DNA of 64,000 bases from Herpetosiphonaceae bacterium (GCA_026003835.1 BPHZ01000001.1:70001-134000); one strand, 5' to 3'. Counted from the first letter of the stretch, positions 35,165 through 44,891 are shown. The notes: generated by a model not told the origin, from the sequence alone. A program made the numbers and translations.

Positions 35165-36352
35165 ATGAAGGATATTGTGATTCTCGATGGAGCGAGGACG
35201 CCGTTTGGTACGTTTATGGGCTCGCTGCGCAAGATCAGCGCGACAGACCTGGGCGTTGTGGCGGCGAAGGAGGCACTGCGCCGCTCGAAGGTCGATCCCG
35301 CGCAGATCGATGCGGTGGTGTTCGGCAACGTGCTGCAGACCAGCCCCGACGCCATCTACCTGGCGCGGCATATTGGGCTCAAGGCCGGCTGCCCAATCGA
35401 GACGCCCGCGCTGACGTTGAACCGACTGTGTGGCTCAGGACTGGAGGCTATTGTGCAGGGCGCGCGGCTGGTGACCCTCGGCGAGGCGCGCTTTGTGCTG
35501 GCGGGCGGCGCCGAGAATATGAGTATGGCGCCCCACCAGATCTACGGCGCCCGTGAGGGCTTTGCCCTCGGCCAGGGCGAGCTGGTCGACTACCTGTGGG
35601 TGGCATTGGTGGATAGCTACAATAACCTGGGGATGGCGTTGACCACTGAGAACCTGGTCGAGAAGTATCAGATCAGTCGCGAGGAGGCCGACCGGTTTTC
35701 GCTGCGCTCGCAGCAGCTCGCGGCGGCGGCCCAGGATGCCGGCCGGCTGGCCGAGGAGATCGTTCCTGTCGAAGTGCCCGGCAAGAAGGGCGAGGTGACG
35801 CTCTTCCAGCACGATGAGCATATCCGCCGTGATGTGACGCTGGAGAAGCTGGCGAAGCTGCCGCCGCGCTTTAAGAAGGGCGGAACGGTAACGCCCGGCA
35901 ACGCCAGCGGTATCAACGACGGCGCTGCGGCGCTGGTAGTGACGTCGATGGACACGGCGCGCGAGATGAATCTGGAGCCGCTTGGCCGTTTGGTCAGCTG
36001 GGGCACATCAGGTGTCGACCCCGATATTATGGGTATCGGCCCGGCGCCGGCAAGCAGGCAGGCGCTGCAGCGGGCCGGCCTGCGCCTCGAAGACATCGAT
36101 ATCATCGAGATCAACGAGGCGTTCGCCGGGCAGTATCTGGCCGTCGAGCGCGAGCTCGGCCTCGACCAGGAGAAGGTCAACGTTAATGGCGGCGCAGTAG
36201 CTATCGGCCATCCGCTGGCGGCAACCGGCGCTCGCCTGACGCTGACGGCGCTCTATGAGCTGCGCCGCCGCGGCGCGCGCTATGGTCTGGTAAGCATGTG
36301 CATCGGCGGCGGCCAGGGCATCGCCGCGATCGTGGAGAATCTGCAGCGCTAG
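35165..36352 (+). CDS. Acetyl-CoA acetyltransferase (thiolase)
   Basis: 395 residues, the normal thiolase length. Active-site C89 lies in LNRLCGSGLEA, H349 in AVAIGHPLAATGAR and C379 in SMCIGGGQG, a complete catalytic set. NEAFAGQYLAVE is the conserved NEAF box. The enzyme condenses or cleaves acetoacetyl-CoA. Neighbours (a dehydrogenase and a hot-dog thioesterase) are compatible with acyl-CoA metabolism but do not fix a pathway. Its TAG stop is part of a palindromic repeat. Confidence 0.94.
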   Translation: MKDIVILDGARTPFGTFMGSLRKISATDLGVVAAKEALRRSKVDPAQIDAVVFGNVLQTSPDAIYLARHIGLKAGCPIETPALTLNRLCGSGLEAIVQGARLVTLGEARFVLAGGAENMSMAPHQIYGAREGFALGQGELVDYLWVALVDSYNNLGMALTTENLVEKYQISREEADRFSLRSQQLAAAAQDAGRLAEEIVPVEVPGKKGEVTLFQHDEHIRRDVTLEKLAKLPPRFKKGGTVTPGNASGINDGAAALVVTSMDTAREMNLEPLGRLVSWGTSGVDPDIMGIGPAPASRQALQRAGLRLEDIDIIEINEAFAGQYLAVERELGLDQEKVNVNGGAVAIGHPLAATGARLTLTALYELRRRGARYGLVSMCIGGGQGIAAIVENLQR

Positions 36353-36441
36353 GGGCGACCGTAGAGACAGTGCGGGGGGTGTGGAGGGCTGCGCCCCTCC
36401 TGCTCCCCCTCCCCGCATTGTGGTTACGGTAGTGATCCACA
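36348..36441. repeat. Intergenic palindromic repeat, copy C
   Basis: GCTAG at the start contains the thiolase stop codon. Inside, GTGTGGAGGG/CTGCG/CCCCTCCTGC and GGGG...CCCCGCA form stems, and it ends with GGTTACGGTAGTGATCCAC. It aligns with the copies at 20682 and 61846. Confidence 0.7.
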
Positions 36442-36480
36442 AGGGCAAAACTGCATCTTTATAGCAGCGAAGGGAGATCC

Positions 36481-36954
36481 ATGACTGAGCGAGCACTCCA
36501 GGATCAGCTCGGCGATCTATGGGCCGTCTGTTTCGGCTGTGGCCCGCAGAACGAGCACGGGCTGCGTATCAAGAGCTACTGGTCGGGCGATGAGAGTGTA
36601 TGCGCCTGGCAGCCTGCGGATTACCACGCGGCGACCCCTGGTATTCTCAATGGCGGCATCATCGCCAGCATTATCGACTGCCACTGTGTCTGGACGGCGA
36701 TCGCCTATGCCTATCAATGCGAGGGCCGGGAAGTGGGCAGCGAGCCGCCGATCCTCTACGTTACCTCATCGCTCCACGTCGATTACCTGAAGCCGACGCC
36801 GATGAACGGCCCTGTGACGCTACGAGCACGCATTAAAGAGGTCCAGGGTAAAAAGACCACCGTTACCTGCTCGCTCTTTGCCGGCGACGTGGAGACTGTG
36901 CGGGGTGAGGTTGTCGCGGCGCGGGTCTCCGTCGAGTGGCAGGGGAGGAAGTAG
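36481..36954 (+). CDS. PaaI-like hot-dog thioesterase
   Basis: 157 residues. CFGCGPQNEHGLRIKSYW is the usual opening of this 4HBT group, followed by the active-site helix LNGGIIASIIDCHCVWTA and strands LHVDYLKPTPMNGPVTLRA and TCSLFAGDVETVRGEVVAAR. It probably hydrolyses an acyl-CoA. The ribosome site GGGAGA precedes the ATG. Confidence 0.85.
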   Translation: MTERALQDQLGDLWAVCFGCGPQNEHGLRIKSYWSGDESVCAWQPADYHAATPGILNGGIIASIIDCHCVWTAIAYAYQCEGREVGSEPPILYVTSSLHVDYLKPTPMNGPVTLRARIKEVQGKKTTVTCSLFAGDVETVRGEVVAARVSVEWQGRK

Positions 36955-36964
36955 GGTTTAGGTT

Positions 36965-37186
36965 TTACTGCGTGCTGCGGGGCCGGGGATTGCCCTGAGC
37001 GTCGAAGAGGCGCTTGACACGGCGCTCGAAGACCGATCTGGGCAGCAGCACACGGCGCCCGCACGTCAAGCAGCGGATACCGATCTCCGCTCCCAGGCGC
37101 ACGATCTGCCAGCGAGCGCCGCCGCACGGGTGCGGCTTGCGCATCTCGGCGATGTCGTCCAGATGAAGCTCAAGCGGCTCGGGCAT
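36965..37186 (-). CDS. DUF951 family small protein
   Basis: 73 residues from the ATG at 37186. [17 protein letters not shown], then [24 protein letters not shown], match DUF951, a short protein with a CxxC-type knuckle whose function is unknown. A GTG at 37240 would lengthen it but lies within the upstream MazG gene and adds residues not typical of the family. Confidence 0.85.
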   Translation of the reverse strand: MPEPLELHLDDIAEMRKPHPCGGARWQIVRLGAEIGIRCLTCGRRVLLPRSVFERRVKRLFDAQGNPRPRSTQ

Positions 37187-37223
37187 ACGCTTATGGTGCG
37201 GGCGGTAGAGATATGGATCATCT

Positions 37224-38150
37224 CTACCGCCCGTCCTCACGCTCCTTGGCCTGATCCCAGAGGGCGTCCATCTCTGCCAGCGTCATCTCGTCGAGCGAGC
37301 GGCCCTGGGCCTCCGCCTGCTCCTCGATATAGGCAAAGCGGCGGTGAAACTTTGCGACCGTCTCGCGGAGGGCCGACTCGGCGTCAACGTTCATCCAGCG
37401 AGCGAGGTTTGCCAGCACGAACAGGATATCACCAAGCTCTCCGGCCCGCTCCTGCGGGCCGGCCGAGCGTAGCTCGTCTAGCTCCTCGTGAAGCTTTTCC
37501 CAGACGTTATCGATCTCCGGCCAGTCAAAGCCGACCTTGGCCGCCCTCTCGGTGAGCTTCTGAGCCAGCGCCAGCGCCGGCAGCGAGGACGGCACGCCCG
37601 ACAGCAAGCCCTTGCGCTGTTTCCCCCTGGCCTTATGCTCCGCGGCTTTGATCGCCTCCCAGTTGCGCAGCACCTCCTCTGAGCCGCTTACCGCCAGATC
37701 GCCGAAGACATGCGGGTGACGGCGGATGAGCTTGGCCGCAATGTGGCGGGTGACAGTGCCGAAGTCGAAGCGCCCCTCCTGGCGAGCCAGCTCGCTGTGG
37801 AGCAGGATTTGCAGGAGCAGATCGCCCAGCTCTTCGCTGAGCGCTTCGTCGTCGCCGGCATCGAGCGCCTCCAGTGTCTCGTGGGCTTCCTCCAACAGGT
37901 AGGGCCGGAGCGAAAGATGGGTCTGCTCGCGATCCCAGGGGCAGCCGTAGGGGCCGACGAGCCGTTGGACGATCCACTGGATGCCATCGATCGAGTGTAG
38001 GTCTTCGTGGACCGGCAGCGGTGGGATGTAAGCGGTGGTAAGGTGATCAAAGTGTTCGGCGCGATCGAGATCTTCCAGCTGAACGGTCCAGATGCGCTGC
38101 TCCTTGCCGGCGCCGACTCCGCTGACTAGCGTGAGCGGATGGCCGGCGGG
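37224..38150 (-). CDS. mazG: MazG pyrophosphohydrolase part of a frameshifted YabN-type gene
   Basis: The frame that resumes at about 38150 continues [16 protein letters not shown] and then gives a full MazG protein: [47 protein letters not shown], and a second EELGD-like repeat [17 protein letters not shown]. MazG hydrolyses nucleoside triphosphates to monophosphates. In the usual YabN arrangement it is the C-terminal half of a single protein with a tetrapyrrole-methylase-like domain. Here the two halves are in different frames. The upstream part of this open frame, beyond 38150, is out-of-frame sequence of the methylase. Confidence 0.85.
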   Translation of the reverse strand, partial: PAGHPLTLVSGVGAGKEQRIWTVQLEDLDRAEHFDHLTTAYIPPLPVHEDLHSIDGIQWIVQRLVGPYGCPWDREQTHLSLRPYLLEEAHETLEALDAGDDEALSEELGDLLLQILLHSELARQEGRFDFGTVTRHIAAKLIRRHPHVFGDLAVSGSEEVLRNWEAIKAAEHKARGKQRKGLLSGVPSSLPALALAQKLTERAAKVGFDWPEIDNVWEKLHEELDELRSAGPQERAGELGDILFVLANLARWMNVDAESALRETVAKFHRRFAYIEEQAEAQGRSLDEMTLAEMDALWDQAKEREDGR

Positions 38151-38772
38151 GGTAGCGCTCCAACAGCGAGAGTTTGGCGTCGGCGGCAACCTGGCGGCTG
38201 TAGAGCTGGCAAAGCAGGGCTGGGCGGGTCGGCTGTAACGGGAACGGAGAGAGTGGTGGCTGATAGGCGCCCTTGCCCTGAAGTTCCACCCAGGCGCGGT
38301 CGGCGCCCTCTGCCGATGGAGCTTGCGGCGGCAGCAGATCCAGGACATCGATCAGCTGTAGCCCGTGTTCGAGCGGGTCGATCGCCAGCGCCGAGCAGAC
38401 CGGCTCGATAAAGCTCAGGCCATCGATAATCTCGATCTTTAGATCGCGCTCGCCGGCGAGCTGCAGCAGGCGCCGCGTGGTCGCCTCGGCAACCAGCGGG
38501 TGCCCGGGAACCGCGTAGTGAACATGCTCGCCGGCGCTGGCACGATCGATCAGTCTCTCGACGATCTGATTGTAGACGCTGGCAAAATCCTGTGCCCGCT
38601 CGTAAAGCTCGTCAAAAGAGCGTAGCTCCAGGTGGGAGGGCAGCGCTGCCACCGTAGGATGGACAGCGGTGCGCAGATAGAGCACCTGGATCGTGTTGAG
38701 CCGCTCTAGCGCTGCTTTCGTCAGCAGGTCTGGATCGCCGGGGCCAAGGCCGATAACTGTAAGCTGAGCCAT
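38047..38772 (-). CDS. Tetrapyrrole-methylase-like domain (N-terminal half of YabN-type gene, frameshifted)
   Basis: From the ATG at 38772: MAQLTVIGLGPGDPDLLT, the SAM-binding glycine motif of TP methylases, then YAVPGHPLVAEATT and IEIIDGLSFIEPVC. Homology continues to [10 protein letters not shown], after which the frame degenerates into a basic tail. Removing one base from the five-base G run at 38148-38152 (plus strand) joins ERYP directly to [10 protein letters not shown] and on into MazG, restoring a normal fusion of about 510 residues. The break is therefore a single-base insertion: a sequencing error, a real mutation, or slippage. Confidence 0.8.
   Translation of the reverse strand: MAQLTVIGLGPGDPDLLTKAALERLNTIQVLYLRTAVHPTVAALPSHLELRSFDELYERAQDFASVYNQIVERLIDRASAGEHVHYAVPGHPLVAEATTRRLLQLAGERDLKIEIIDGLSFIEPVCSALAIDPLEHGLQLIDVLDLLPPQAPSAEGADRAWVELQGKGAYQPPLSPFPLQPTRPALLCQLYSRQVAADAKLSLLERYPRRPSAHASQRSRRRQGAAHLDRSAGRSRSRRTL
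38148..38152 (-). other. Frameshift at a G5/C5 run
   Basis: Position where the methylase frame and the MazG frame would be joined by deleting one base. Homopolymer runs are both error-prone in sequencing and slippage-prone in cells. Confidence 0.75.
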
Positions 38773-38783
38773 CGTTACCACAA

Positions 38784-39677
38784 TTACTGCTGCGGCGGCT
38801 GGATACCCTCAACCGCCTGCTGCGGTGAGATCTTGACATCGATGCGGCCCTCCGCCTGCGCTTCGTTGTACAGCTCGATCAGCCACATCGTTGTCGCCCG
38901 CGGGTCGGCGCGAGCCTCCAGGCGCTGGATAATATGCCAACCGAACTGAGTCTTCACCGGCCTGCTGATCTCGCCCTCTTGCAGGGCAAAGAGCTGCTGC
39001 TCGAAGGGCTCGACAGTGCGACCTCTGGCGATGAAGCCCAGATCCCCGCCTCGCTGCGCGCTGCCGGGATCGCTGGATCGCTCTGCCGCCATTGTGGCGA
39101 AATCGGCGCCCTGCTGCAGCTCCTCGTAGGCTTTATCCGCCAGCTCCTTGTTGATGCGGAAGGCTTCCGCCTGCTCTCCCTCCGGCCTGGTTGGGTCGAT
39201 GCCCTCGCCGAAGAGGATATGGCGCGCGTGAATTTGACCGGGGCCGGTCTCCGCCAGTCCTGCTTTCTCCAGCGTCAGCTGCTCAAGGATATAGCGCCGG
39301 AGATCCTGCGGGCTTTCAAAAAAGTACCGCTCGGCAAATGCCGAGAAGCCCGCGTAGGTGCTGAAGTCTGCCCCAGTATTGTTGGCAATCTCTTCGAGAA
39401 GTGTATCGACCTCGCTGCCCTCGACGCCAATGCCCATGCGGCGGGCCGCCGCCAGCCCAAGCTTCTCGGCCACCACACGCTCGAAGACTTGATCGGGCGA
39501 TGAGCCGCTGGGGGCCAGGCGCTGGTAGTTGTTGACGAACTCCTCAAGGGTCACGATCAGCGTATCGCCGTCCCTGGTTGTGATCGTCGCCATAATCTGT
39601 GTTTCGTCGCTCTTGACGACGCTGGCGCACCCGCCGAGCAGGAGCAAGCCTAGTACCGCTACGAGCAATCTGATCAT
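38784..39677 (-). CDS. PpiC-type peptidyl-prolyl isomerase lipoprotein
   Basis: 297 residues from the ATG at 39677. The signal peptide MIRLLVAVLGLLLLGGCAS ends in a lipobox, so it should be anchored outside the membrane. After an N-terminal SurA/PrsA-like helical region comes a parvulin domain: ARHILFGEGI, FATMAAERSSDPGSAQRGGDLGF, and TQFGWHIIQRLEA. It would catalyse proline isomerisation in exported proteins. The next gene downstream starts about 12 bp away. Confidence 0.9.
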   Translation of the reverse strand: MIRLLVAVLGLLLLGGCASVVKSDETQIMATITTRDGDTLIVTLEEFVNNYQRLAPSGSSPDQVFERVVAEKLGLAAARRMGIGVEGSEVDTLLEEIANNTGADFSTYAGFSAFAERYFFESPQDLRRYILEQLTLEKAGLAETGPGQIHARHILFGEGIDPTRPEGEQAEAFRINKELADKAYEELQQGADFATMAAERSSDPGSAQRGGDLGFIARGRTVEPFEQQLFALQEGEISRPVKTQFGWHIIQRLEARADPRATTMWLIELYNEAQAEGRIDVKISPQQAVEGIQPPQQ

Positions 39678-39699
39678 TCTCACGTCTATCCCCCACAAT

Positions 39700-39761
39700 C
39701 TAGTGTGCCGTCAGGCCGGGGGTGCGAGGGCATCCCCGCACACCGCCCATTCTGATGGGCA
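39700..39761. repeat. Intergenic hairpin element E
   Basis: CTAGTGTGCCGTCAGG followed by GGGGGTGCGAGGG/CATCC/CCGCACACC, then a second hairpin GCCCAT/TCTG/ATGGGC (39746-39761). The first part matches the start of the element at 16427. It lies between the lepA stop and the ppiC start and may also terminate lepA transcription. Confidence 0.55.
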
Positions 39762-39813
39762 GATCAACAGCCGCATGTCCGCAAAGGTTGTATTGATATG
39801 CACGAGCGAAGAG

Positions 39814-41613
39814 CTATTTACCGAGTTTCAGAACGGCCATAAATGCCTCTTGAGGGATCTCGACAGACCCGACCATCTTCATGCGCTTCTTCCCCTCTTT
39901 CTGTTTTTCCAGAAGCTTGCGTTTACGGGTGACATCGCCGCCGTAGCATTTGGCGAGCACGTCCTTGCGCATGGCCCGCACCGTCTCGCGGGCAATAATT
40001 TTCGAGCCAATCGCGGCCTGGATTGGAACCTCAAACATCTGGCGTGGAATAAGGCTGCGCAACTTTTCAACCAGCGCGCGCCCTTGTCTGTAGGCGTTCT
40101 CGCGGTGAGTAATCAGCGAGAGCGCGTCGACTGGCTGACCGTTCACCAGAATATCGAGCTTCACCAGTGGCGCCGGCCGGTAGCCGGCCAGGGTATAGTC
40201 GAGCGAGGCATAGCCCTGGGTGGAGGATTTCAGCTGATCGTAGAAGTCGACAACCATCTCGGCCAGCGGCAGCTCATACTTGAGCAGCACCCGATCATTG
40301 TCAACGTAATCCATTGTCTTGAATACGCCGCGCTTCCCCGTTACCAGCTCCATTACCGGGCCGATATAGCGCGACGGCACAATAATTGTGATCTCCATCC
40401 ACGGCTCCTCGATCTCCTCGATCTGAGAGGGATCGGGCATATCCGCAGGATTATCGATGGTGATAATCTCGCCGTCAGTGCGCAGGATCTGGTACTCGAC
40501 GCTCGGGGCCGTAACGAGCAGTTCGATCTTATACTCGCGCTCCAGCCGCTCGCGGACGATCTCCATGTGCAGCAGCCCAAGGAAACCGCAGCGGAAACCA
40601 AAGCCGAGCGCGCTCGACGTCTCCGGCTCGAAGAACAGCGCGGCGTCATTGAGCTTGAGCTTCTCCAGCGCATCGCGCAGGTCGTTATAGTCCTGTGAAT
40701 CGATCGGGTAGATACCGGCGAAGACCATCGGCTTCGCCGGTCTGTAGCCTGGCAGTGGCGTGCTGGCTGGATGTTGTGCTAGCGTGATCGTATCGCCTAC
40801 CTGGCTATCGCTGACCGTTTTGAGGCCCGTAGCGACGTAGCCCACCTCGCCGGGGCCAAGACGCTCGGTCGGTGTCATAGAGGGTTTGAAGACTCCGACC
40901 TCCATGACTTCGGTGCGGGCGCCGGTGCCCATGAGCAACACCTGCTGGCCGGTGTGGATCTCGCCGTCGACAACGCGCACGTAGGCAATGACACCTTTGT
41001 AGGGGTTGTAGTGCGAGTCGAAAATAAGCGCGCGAAGTGGCTTCGCCTCTTCGCCGCTCGGCGGCGGAACACGCTCGACGATCGCCTCCAGGATCTCAGG
41101 TACGCCGATGCCCTCCTTCGCGGAGGCATAGATAATCTCCTCGGCAGGCAAGCCGATCACCCGCTCGATCTCCTCGGCGACGACCTCCGGCTGGGCGCCG
41201 GGCAGATCGATCTTGTTGATCACGGGGATGATGGTCAGGTTGTGCTCAAGCGCCAGGTAGACATTCGAGAGCGTTTGAGCCTCAATGCCCTGGGAGGCAT
41301 CGACCAGCAGCAGCGCACCCTCACAGGCGGCCAGCGCGCGGCTCACCTCGTAGGTAAAGTCTACATGGCCGGGGCAGTCGATCAGATGGAAGCTGTACTC
41401 TTGTCCATCTTTCGCCCTATAGCGCATATGGACGGGGTGGGCCTTAATCGTAATGCCCTTCTCGCGCTCAAGATCCATTGCATCGAGCAGTTGCTCGCGC
41501 ATCTCTCGGCTGGAGATAGTATTGGTTGCCTCCAGCAGCCGATCCGAGAGGGTGGTTTTGCCATGGTCGATATGGGCAATAATAGAAAAATTGCGAATGT
41601 TTTGTTGACTCAC
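39814..41613 (-). CDS. lepA: Elongation factor 4 (LepA), ribosome back-translocating GTPase
   Basis: 599 residues from the GTG at 41613. An in-frame upstream start would overlap the prenyltransferase gene and add a non-homologous N-terminus. The order is standard: [20 protein letters not shown] (G1), DCPGHVDF (G3), NKIDLPGA (G4), domain II, and the LepA-specific C-terminus [28 protein letters not shown] precedes the start, 17 bp after the upstream stop, suggesting an operon with ubiA. Confidence 0.97.
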   Translation of the reverse strand: MSQQNIRNFSIIAHIDHGKTTLSDRLLEATNTISSREMREQLLDAMDLEREKGITIKAHPVHMRYRAKDGQEYSFHLIDCPGHVDFTYEVSRALAACEGALLLVDASQGIEAQTLSNVYLALEHNLTIIPVINKIDLPGAQPEVVAEEIERVIGLPAEEIIYASAKEGIGVPEILEAIVERVPPPSGEEAKPLRALIFDSHYNPYKGVIAYVRVVDGEIHTGQQVLLMGTGARTEVMEVGVFKPSMTPTERLGPGEVGYVATGLKTVSDSQVGDTITLAQHPASTPLPGYRPAKPMVFAGIYPIDSQDYNDLRDALEKLKLNDAALFFEPETSSALGFGFRCGFLGLLHMEIVRERLEREYKIELLVTAPSVEYQILRTDGEIITIDNPADMPDPSQIEEIEEPWMEITIIVPSRYIGPVMELVTGKRGVFKTMDYVDNDRVLLKYELPLAEMVVDFYDQLKSSTQGYASLDYTLAGYRPAPLVKLDILVNGQPVDALSLITHRENAYRQGRALVEKLRSLIPRQMFEVPIQAAIGSKIIARETVRAMRKDVLAKCYGGDVTRKRKLLEKQKEGKKRMKMVGSVEIPQEAFMAVLKLGK

Positions 41614-41630
41614 GTTATCCTGCCAGCGCA

Positions 41631-42566
41631 CTAGGGAGCGGGTTTTCCAAAACCATAGAGAATACCAATAGTTGTCACAACCCACAGCAGACCGTTGATG
41701 ATCATCGGCACATCTTTCAGAAGAAGCTCTTCTGGACTTCCGCCCTCATCCTTTTTATAGACAAGGTAGAGATAGCGAAAAATGCCGTAGATGACGAACG
41801 GTACGGTTAACAGCATAAGTGGAAACGGCTCGTGTGGGATGTTCGGCGCGTAAATTGTGTACATAACGTACGCGATCAGCGTACTGGCGGTGACGATCGA
41901 GATCATCTCCTGCAGGAGCTCGATCGAATACTCGTCAAGGATTTTACGATGGCTACCGGCGTCGTTTTCCAGCAGCACAAGTTCGTGGCGACGCTTGGCG
42001 ACCGCAAGGAAGAGCGAGAGCAGGCCAACGCAGAGCAGCAACCAGTGCGACAGGTGGATGTTGATCACAGCTGCTCCTGATGCGGCGCGTAACACAAAGC
42101 CTGCGGCGATAATAAAGATGTCGAGGATGACGACATGCTTCAGCTTGAAGCTGTAGGCAAGCTGCATCACCACATAGAAGCTCATGATCGCGCCGAAATA
42201 GACGCTCAACATAAAAGCCAGGGGCAGCCCGCCTCCGAGCATGACCACTGTCGCGGCAATGGCAGCAGCCGGCGAGAGATTTCCGCTGGCTAGCGGCCGC
42301 ATGCGCTTCTTTGGATGCCGGCGATCTTTCTCAATATCGACGAGATCGTTGATCAGATAGATCGAGCTGGCGATAAGACACCAAAGCACGACGGCTGCAA
42401 ATGTGCGGAGCGTCGGGCCAAGCTCACCCAACTGGCGATCATCTGAGAAAATCAGAGCGGCGAAGACGATGGCATTCTTTACCCACTGTTTTGGCCGCAT
42501 CGCCAGCAGCAGGTATTTCGGCAGCGTCAACAGGCGCGGTCGCACTGCATCTAATGGACGTTCCAT
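41631..42566 (-). CDS. UbiA-family prenyltransferase, decaprenyl-phosphate phosphoribosyltransferase-like
   Basis: 311 residues with about eight to nine membrane segments. [18 protein letters not shown] and the first Asp-rich motif [19 protein letters not shown] are typical of the DPPR synthase group (Rv3806c-like). The second motif region reads [13 protein letters not shown]. These enzymes transfer phosphoribose to polyprenyl phosphate to make arabinose donors for the cell surface. Whether this species makes such glycans cannot be read here. Co-directional with lepA and close to it. Confidence 0.85.
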   Translation of the reverse strand: MERPLDAVRPRLLTLPKYLLLAMRPKQWVKNAIVFAALIFSDDRQLGELGPTLRTFAAVVLWCLIASSIYLINDLVDIEKDRRHPKKRMRPLASGNLSPAAAIAATVVMLGGGLPLAFMLSVYFGAIMSFYVVMQLAYSFKLKHVVILDIFIIAAGFVLRAASGAAVINIHLSHWLLLCVGLLSLFLAVAKRRHELVLLENDAGSHRKILDEYSIELLQEMISIVTASTLIAYVMYTIYAPNIPHEPFPLMLLTVPFVIYGIFRYLYLVYKKDEGGSPEELLLKDVPMIINGLLWVVTTIGILYGFGKPAP

Positions 42567-42684
42567 CGCGACGGTGTGCCTCCTAACATAAAGGGACGGC
42601 CTTGGTGGCCGCCGTGGCCATTGTACCGCATTGGGCGACGGCCGTCAATGTGATGAGGCGTGCTATCACCTCGTGCAGAGAGCG

Positions 42685-42718
42685 CCAGAAGGGCATGGCA
42701 ACAACCACGCCCTTCTGG
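42685..42718. terminator. Hairpin terminator
   Basis: CCAGAAGGGC (42685-42694) pairs with GCCCTTCTGG (42709-42718) across a 14-base loop, downstream of the minus-strand lipoprotein gene. No clear T-run follows on that strand. Confidence 0.55.
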
Positions 42719-42781
42719 ATGATGACTGTGTTTCAGTGGGGGCCGCGATCGTAAGGCTGCCCCCTCTAGACTAGCTGATGC

Positions 42782-43885
42782 CTACTCGGGCACGCTGTAG
42801 CTGCCCAGCACATGCTCGAGGATGGACTGATATTCTTCAACCTTATCGACCTGTACCAGGATCATCAGCATATACAGACCGGTGCCGCGCTGCTCGACCC
42901 AGGCCGAACCGGTGAGTTCGGGATCCTGCTCCAGGCGGAAGTCGATGCGCGTGCTGCCATCGGCCTGCGGGACACGTTCCTCTTCAACATAAGCATCGCC
43001 GAAGCCGCTCTTCAATCCTTCGGAGGCGATGTCCACCAGCTGATCGTGCTCAAGTGTGGCGCCGATATCCGAGTAGGTGATTTGGATCAGCGCCTCGTTG
43101 CCGGGAGCCAGGAACTGGACATTGGGCGGCGTGTCGTTTACACTCCAGTCAGCCGGGTAATCGATGCTGTAGCCACCCTCTGTGGCGACATAGGTTTCAA
43201 AGCCGGAGACAGGCTCCTCAGTCGGTTCGGGATCGGACGTTGTAACTTCGGAAACCCTGTAGCTGTCGATAATCTCCTCGAACAGATCCTGGTAGGTCGT
43301 GGCGACGTCGGCGTTAACTTCCAGCTGCAGCTCATAGGCGGTGGTGCCGTGCTGTTCGACAAAGATCTGGCCGGTGCGTCCAGGCGCATCTTGCCGCTCC
43401 GCAATACTGTAGTCTAGCCGGATGCTGCCGTCGCGCTGCGGGACGAAGCCCTCCTCGATGTAGTCATCGCCGTAATCTTCCTTGAGCTGCGTGTTGGCAA
43501 TGTCTGCAAGGTCTTCATTTGAGATGGAGCCTGTCAGCTCGTAGAAGAGCACCCTGACGAATGCCTCCTGGTTCGGCTCCTCGATAATCACGCCAGCCGG
43601 ATTCTCGCTGACATCCCATCCCTCAGGGTAGCTCAGGCTGAAGCGACCATCGGGATAGACATACTCGACGAGATCGCCCGTGGGCAGCGATGCCTCCTGT
43701 GTCGCCGTTGGGGCCGGCGTTGCCGTTGGGGCCGGCGTCGAGGTCGGGCGCGGTGTCGAGGTCGGGCGCGGTGTTGAGGTCGGGGCAGTTGTGGCGGTTG
43801 GCTGTGAAATTCCTGGGACTCCACAGCCGGCTAACCCGAGCACCAGCCCGAGTACGATGATCAGCGAGAAGGTACGCGTTCTCAT
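42782..43885 (-). CDS. Lipoprotein with two tandem PsbP-like domains
   Basis: 367 residues from the ATG at 43885, behind AAAGGAG. The signal peptide IIVLGLVLGLAGCGVP has a lipobox Cys. A Thr/Pro-rich spacer (PTSTPRPTSTPAPTATPAP) follows. The rest is two related halves, each with a YPEGW or YPADW start and matching later strands (ALIQITYSDI versus AFVRVLFYEL; SEGLKSGFGDAYVEE versus NTQLKEDYGDDYIEE). It is an extracytoplasmic lipid-anchored protein of unknown function, and the duplication is internal. Confidence 0.8.
   Translation of the reverse strand: MRTRTFSLIIVLGLVLGLAGCGVPGISQPTATTAPTSTPRPTSTPRPTSTPAPTATPAPTATQEASLPTGDLVEYVYPDGRFSLSYPEGWDVSENPAGVIIEEPNQEAFVRVLFYELTGSISNEDLADIANTQLKEDYGDDYIEEGFVPQRDGSIRLDYSIAERQDAPGRTGQIFVEQHGTTAYELQLEVNADVATTYQDLFEEIIDSYRVSEVTTSDPEPTEEPVSGFETYVATEGGYSIDYPADWSVNDTPPNVQFLAPGNEALIQITYSDIGATLEHDQLVDIASEGLKSGFGDAYVEEERVPQADGSTRIDFRLEQDPELTGSAWVEQRGTGLYMLMILVQVDKVEEYQSILEHVLGSYSVPE
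43700..43790 (-). repeat. Thr/Pro linker-coding tandem repeat
   Basis: Short GC-rich repeats encode the PTSTPRPTSTPAPTATPAP spacer of the lipoprotein. Length may vary between strains. Confidence 0.7.
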
Positions 43886-44267
43886 TGTTGCTCCTTTCGG
43901 GAATTTGCTGCGTCTTAGCTGCAATGAACCTGTGTATAACGTAGAGATGCGGGCTGGTAAAAAAAGACATCGGTATAACGCATGGTACAAGCTGATCCTG
44001 ACAAGATGGCTTGGCTGAGGCGGGTATGAGGGGACAGACGACGCTCCTTCTCTAGCGATGGGCCGTACATCTCCTGGAGGGATAGAGTCCTGGAGGGATG
44101 GAGCCCGGGCTATTCAAAACAGGACGGTAAACCTGGGGGAACAGGTCGCCCCCATTGTACCATGGGCGCTGGATCTTTCAAGGGCTTTTTATAGATACGA
44201 CCACAATTGTTCATCGTTGCTTGACAGGCTGCTGCTGTGCGAGTATCCTTCCCGGCTGAAGCTTCAG
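43886..44267. other. Divergent intergenic region with promoter and tandem repeat
   Basis: 382 bp between the lipoprotein gene and the VTT protein gene. It holds a 16-bp tandem direct repeat (TCCTGGAGGGATAGAG at 44072-44087, then the same with one change at 44088-44103) and the promoter at 44221-44249. A continuous plus-strand frame crosses it from 44058, but the translation has no family similarity before residue 71. Confidence 0.55.
44221..44249 (+). promoter_or_regulatory. Sigma-70-type promoter
   Basis: A perfect TTGACA (44221-44226), a 17-base spacer and TATCCT (44244-44249). Transcription would start near 44257, eleven bases before the ATG at 44268, which supports the shorter start of the next gene. 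Confidence 0.6.
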
Positions 44268-44891
44268 ATGGAGGCGATCGCGCATATGCTCATCGATCCG
44301 CAGCCCGCACAGCGCGGCGAGCAGCTGGCCGCACCTGGGCCGGAGGGTCGCCAGAGACACAGGCGTGCTGTGCCGTACCGTAGCCTGCTGATGGTTGGCG
44401 CGACGCTGGCTCTGGTGGTTGCGCTGGCCCTGCTGCCGATCGATCTGTCTCGTCTCGGGGCCTATGGCTACCTGGGGGTGTTCCTGCTGGCGTTCCTGGC
44501 AAGCGCCACGGTGGTTCTCCCCTCGCCGGCTCTCGGCGTCGGTATTGTCGCGGGCAAAACGCTTGACCCCTGGCTATCCGGCCTGCTGATGGGCCTTGGC
44601 GCCAGCCTTGGCGAGGTAACCGGCTACCTTGCCGGCCGCGCCGGTTCAGAGCTGGCTGCGCGCTCGCAATTGTACCCGCTGATCGCCCGGCGCGTCGAGC
44701 GCTACGGCGCGGCGACAATTTTTATCCTGGCGGCGATCCCTTCGCCGTTACTGGACCTGGCAGGCATCGCGGCTGGCGCTCTAAGAATGCCCTTCTGGCG
44801 GTTTCAGCTCGCCTGCGCTGCCGGCAAGATCATGCGCTTTATGCTGGTAGCACAGCTTGGCTCCTATCTTGCGGAACGGGGGTGGATCTAA
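44268..44891 (+). CDS. SNARE-associated/VTT (DedA-like) membrane protein
   Basis: 207 residues from the ATG at 44268, chosen because a TTGACA/TATCCT promoter lies within the longer open frame. After a short polar start, hydrophobic segments run from LLMVGATLALVVALALL through GYLGVFLLAFLASATVVLPSPAL. The family signature is LLMGLGASLGEVTGYLAGRAGS with AAIPSPLLDLAGIAAGALRM. VTT proteins are lipid scramblase-related membrane proteins. The stop codon TAA overlaps the next ATG (TAATG). Confidence 0.75.
   Translation: MEAIAHMLIDPQPAQRGEQLAAPGPEGRQRHRRAVPYRSLLMVGATLALVVALALLPIDLSRLGAYGYLGVFLLAFLASATVVLPSPALGVGIVAGKTLDPWLSGLLMGLGASLGEVTGYLAGRAGSELAARSQLYPLIARRVERYGAATIFILAAIPSPLLDLAGIAAGALRMPFWRFQLACAAGKIMRFMLVAQLGSYLAERGWI

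Noticed and set aside
39529..40698. 389-residue plus-strand frame over lepA and ppiC
   Set aside because: Antisense to canonical LepA sequence, with no ribosome site or recognisable motif.
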